From positions 124,001 through 188,000 of the forward strand of contig NZ_JAIUIE010000002.1 in assembly GCF_020165495.1 (NCBI RefSeq): a DNA stretch of 64,000 nt, read 5' to 3'. The position numbers were made by a program, and so were the translations under genes. The DNA is from Mesorhizobium sp. BR1-1-16 (GTDB lineage: Bacteria > Pseudomonadota > Alphaproteobacteria > Rhizobiales > Kaistiaceae). Shown here piece by piece: positions 62,469-64,000 of this stretch. Position 1 is the first letter of the stretch. Every line of letters begins with the position of its first letter. The notes below the pieces were generated by a model. The model searched no databases, had not been told where the DNA came from, and was given only the letters and a program-made list of their open reading frames with translations.

Positions 62469-63194
62469 TCAGGCGGCGCTGGCGATCGATGCCGCCTGAT
62501 CGCCTTCGGCGAAGGCCAGCGCGGCCTCGACATGGATCGCGGTTGAATCGAAGACCGGGCAGCCGAGGCTCTGTTCATCGATCAGCAGGCAGAGTTCTGT
62601 GCAGCCAAGGATGACGCAGTCAGCGCCGGCGGCGACGCCTTCGGCGACAATCCGGCGCATTTCCTCCCGCGATGTGTCGCTGACGATGCCCAGGCAGAGC
62701 TCGGAAAAGATGATGTCGTGGACACGGCCGCGCGCCGCCGATGTCGCAGGCGTCAAGACCTCGATCCCGGTCGTCGCCCGCATCCGCTCGGCATAGAAGC
62801 CGTGTTCGGCGGTGTAGCGCGTCGAGAGAAGGAGAGGGCGCTCAAAGCCGGCGGCACGCACCGCGGCGCCGGTCGCTGCGATGATATCTATCAGCGGCAC
62901 GGCCACCGCCCCAGACACGGCTGGCGCGACGAGATGCATCGTGTTGCTGCAGATCAGCACGCAACCGGCGCCGCCGGCCTCGAGGCCCGCCGCTTCCTTT
63001 GCCAGCACGGCCCCGGCCTCGTCCCAGCGATCGGCCTTCTGCAGGGCCACGATGCTCTCGAAGTCGAGCGAGCGCATCAGGATGTCGGCCGAGTGCTGCC
63101 CACCATGACGCGTCCGCACGCCCTCGTTGAGCAGCCGGTAATAGATGAGCGAGCTTTCCCAGCTCAGGCCGCCGATAAGGCCGATAACCGTCAT
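62469..63194 (-). CDS. Aspartate/glutamate racemase family protein
   Basis: A 241-residue cofactor-independent racemase of the aspartate racemase (YgeA/RacD) type. It opens VIGLIGGLSWESSLIYYRLLN. The two catalytic cysteines are Cys82 in ICSNTMH and Cys198 in LGCTEL. It interconverts L- and D-amino acids, most likely aspartate. Not in the same transcript as the sugar genes (opposite strand, 35-nt gap). Divergent from the Lrp-family gene, which may regulate it; an inverted repeat CTGTT-N6-AACAG (63248-63263) lies between them. Confidence 0.9.
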   Translation of the reverse strand: MTVIGLIGGLSWESSLIYYRLLNEGVRTRHGGQHSADILMRSLDFESIVALQKADRWDEAGAVLAKEAAGLEAGGAGCVLICSNTMHLVAPAVSGAVAVPLIDIIAATGAAVRAAGFERPLLLSTRYTAEHGFYAERMRATTGIEVLTPATSAARGRVHDIIFSELCLGIVSDTSREEMRRIVAEGVAAGADCVILGCTELCLLIDEQSLGCPVFDSTAIHVEAALAFAEGDQAASIASAA

Positions 63195-63247
63195 GTCAAA
63201 TCTCCCTGTCCACGGCTACACTAGAGCGCCGCGCGCGCAACTGGCGC

Positions 63248-63263
63248 CTGTTTTGACGAACAG
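63248..63263. promoter_or_regulatory. Inverted repeat in the racemase-Lrp divergent region
   Basis: CTGTT-N6-AACAG, in the gap between divergent genes. A candidate binding site for the Lrp/AsnC protein; supported by symmetry and context only. Confidence 0.3.
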
Positions 63264-63363
63264 ACGAATCCAATCACGCACGCCACAAGCGCCCATCGAC
63301 GCGTTGACGCATTCTCATTGCGCTATGACCGTGCTGCGTATCTGAATTCCGTGGGAGATGATG

Positions 63364-63825
63364 ATGCTCGATGATCGCGATCGCAAGCTGCTGTCCCTGC
63401 TGCAGCAGGATGCCGAAACGCCCGTCGCCAAACTGGCCGACTCGGTCAACCTCTCCGCCTCGGCCTGCTCGCGTCGGATCATGCGCCTCCGCGATGAGGG
63501 GTATATCGTCCGTACCACCGCCAAGGTCGATCGGCGCCGCATGGGGCTCCCAACGACGATGTTCGTGCTCCTGCGCACCAGCGAGCACACAGCAGACTGG
63601 CTGGAAAGGCTCCGCGCGGTCGCCGCCGACATTCCCGAAATCGTCGAGGTTCACCGGCTCACCGGCAATTTCGACTACATATTGAAGATCGTGCTGCCGA
63701 ACGTCGAATATTACGACGTCATCTACAAGCAGCTCGTCCACCGCATCCGCCTGCACGACGTCTCGGCCTATATTTCGATGGAGACGCTGAAGAGCGACAC
63801 GGCGCTGCCGACCCACCACGCCTGA
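63364..63825 (+). CDS. Lrp/AsnC family transcriptional regulator
   Basis: A 153-residue regulator. An N-terminal HTH (about 1-60, [47 protein letters not shown]) is followed by a C-terminal RAM/AsnC ligand domain. Three in-frame ATGs (63358, 63361, 63364) occur; the third is used because GGGAG at 63353 then lies 6 nt upstream. Probably senses an amino acid and may control the divergent racemase gene. The final 175 nt of the window after it show nothing recognisable. Confidence 0.9.
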   Translation: MLDDRDRKLLSLLQQDAETPVAKLADSVNLSASACSRRIMRLRDEGYIVRTTAKVDRRRMGLPTTMFVLLRTSEHTADWLERLRAVAADIPEIVEVHRLTGNFDYILKIVLPNVEYYDVIYKQLVHRIRLHDVSAYISMETLKSDTALPTHHA

Positions 63826-64000
63826 AGGGCGAGGCCAGCCTGCAAACCGGGTGCAAGAAGGAAAATTGACGGAGGCGGGCGGGATAAGGGCTCGACTGCC
63901 TATGCGTTGGCCAGGGCAAGAAACCGGAAAAATCACCCTGTTCCCCCTGCCGCCACGTCCGGTTGACGCGCCTCCGTCTGGAGGAGGAACGGTCAAGCCC

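Noticed and set aside
1-64000. CRISPR arrays, insertion sequences, rRNA operons
   Set aside because: No regularly spaced repeats, transposase motifs or rRNA sequences were seen when reading through the window.

Overview
The window is about 66% GC by eye, gene-dense, and uses GTG starts and 4-nt GTGA/ATGA overlaps freely. It looks like chromosome of an alphaproteobacterium of the order Hyphomicrobiales (Rhizobiales). Supporting markers are a class I lysyl-tRNA synthetase, a PodJ-like Sel1-repeat polarity protein, a TIGR02186/TauE pair, an FMN-riboswitch RibN transporter, the four-component LigB/Exo/Lhr/PdeM repair set, and CtrA- and FixK-type boxes. A genus cannot be fixed from sequence alone. 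I saw no transposase, integrase, phage structural gene, CRISPR array or rRNA.

Layout. 1-5.5 kb: the 3' part of a glycerate kinase, a DUF1275 membrane protein, an LssY_C-type exported protein, a VOC protein and a type II NADH dehydrogenase. 5.7-12.1 kb: a polyamine-type ABC importer (ATPase, binding protein, two permeases) followed in line by a class V aminotransferase and an M24 (Xaa-Pro peptidase/creatinase-like) enzyme, probably one catabolic unit for an unidentified amino compound. 12.3-19.1 kb: a membrane diguanylate cyclase, small genes, a CodA-like amidohydrolase, a divergent SSF transporter overlapping a prolyl iminopeptidase, an exported coiled-coil protein and a MerR regulator. 19.4-24.8 kb: a 1085-residue PodJ-like protein, TauE/SafE plus TIGR02186, and a small membrane protein.

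24.9-34.2 kb is the most distinctive part. It contains all four members of the ligase-associated DNA-repair set: an ATP-dependent DNA ligase, an MBL-fold exonuclease, an Lhr-type DEXH helicase and a PdeM-type phosphoesterase. They are interrupted by a complete FMN riboswitch with a riboflavin transporter, and by a PAS-GGDEF cyclase that sits directly upstream of the helicase and carries a near-perfect FNR/FixK-type box.

34.3-46.2 kb is mostly housekeeping: DUF1428, a membrane GT2 glycosyltransferase, a periplasmic binding protein, a TerB-like protein, LysRS, a LysE-type exporter, an S24 repressor overlapping a degenerate SNase-like protein, DUF952 with pyrD, MATE, and a histone-deacetylase-family protein. 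46.5-50.4 kb is an ssuADCB sulfonate operon without ssuE. 50.4-53.6 kb holds a transaldolase-family aldolase and a phosphoketolase, the latter behind a perfect FNR/FixK palindrome. 53.8-54.6 kb has a cupin-like gene and tRNA-Gly(CCC).

54.6-63.8 kb is a sugar-type uptake and catabolic island: a divergent ROK repressor, an ABC ATPase-permease fusion, a second permease, a RhaS-like binding protein, an amidotransferase-like protein, a FrcK-like kinase, an Asp/Glu racemase and an Lrp/AsnC regulator. Repeated TTGCTTTA elements in the ROK-ABC intergenic region are candidate operators.
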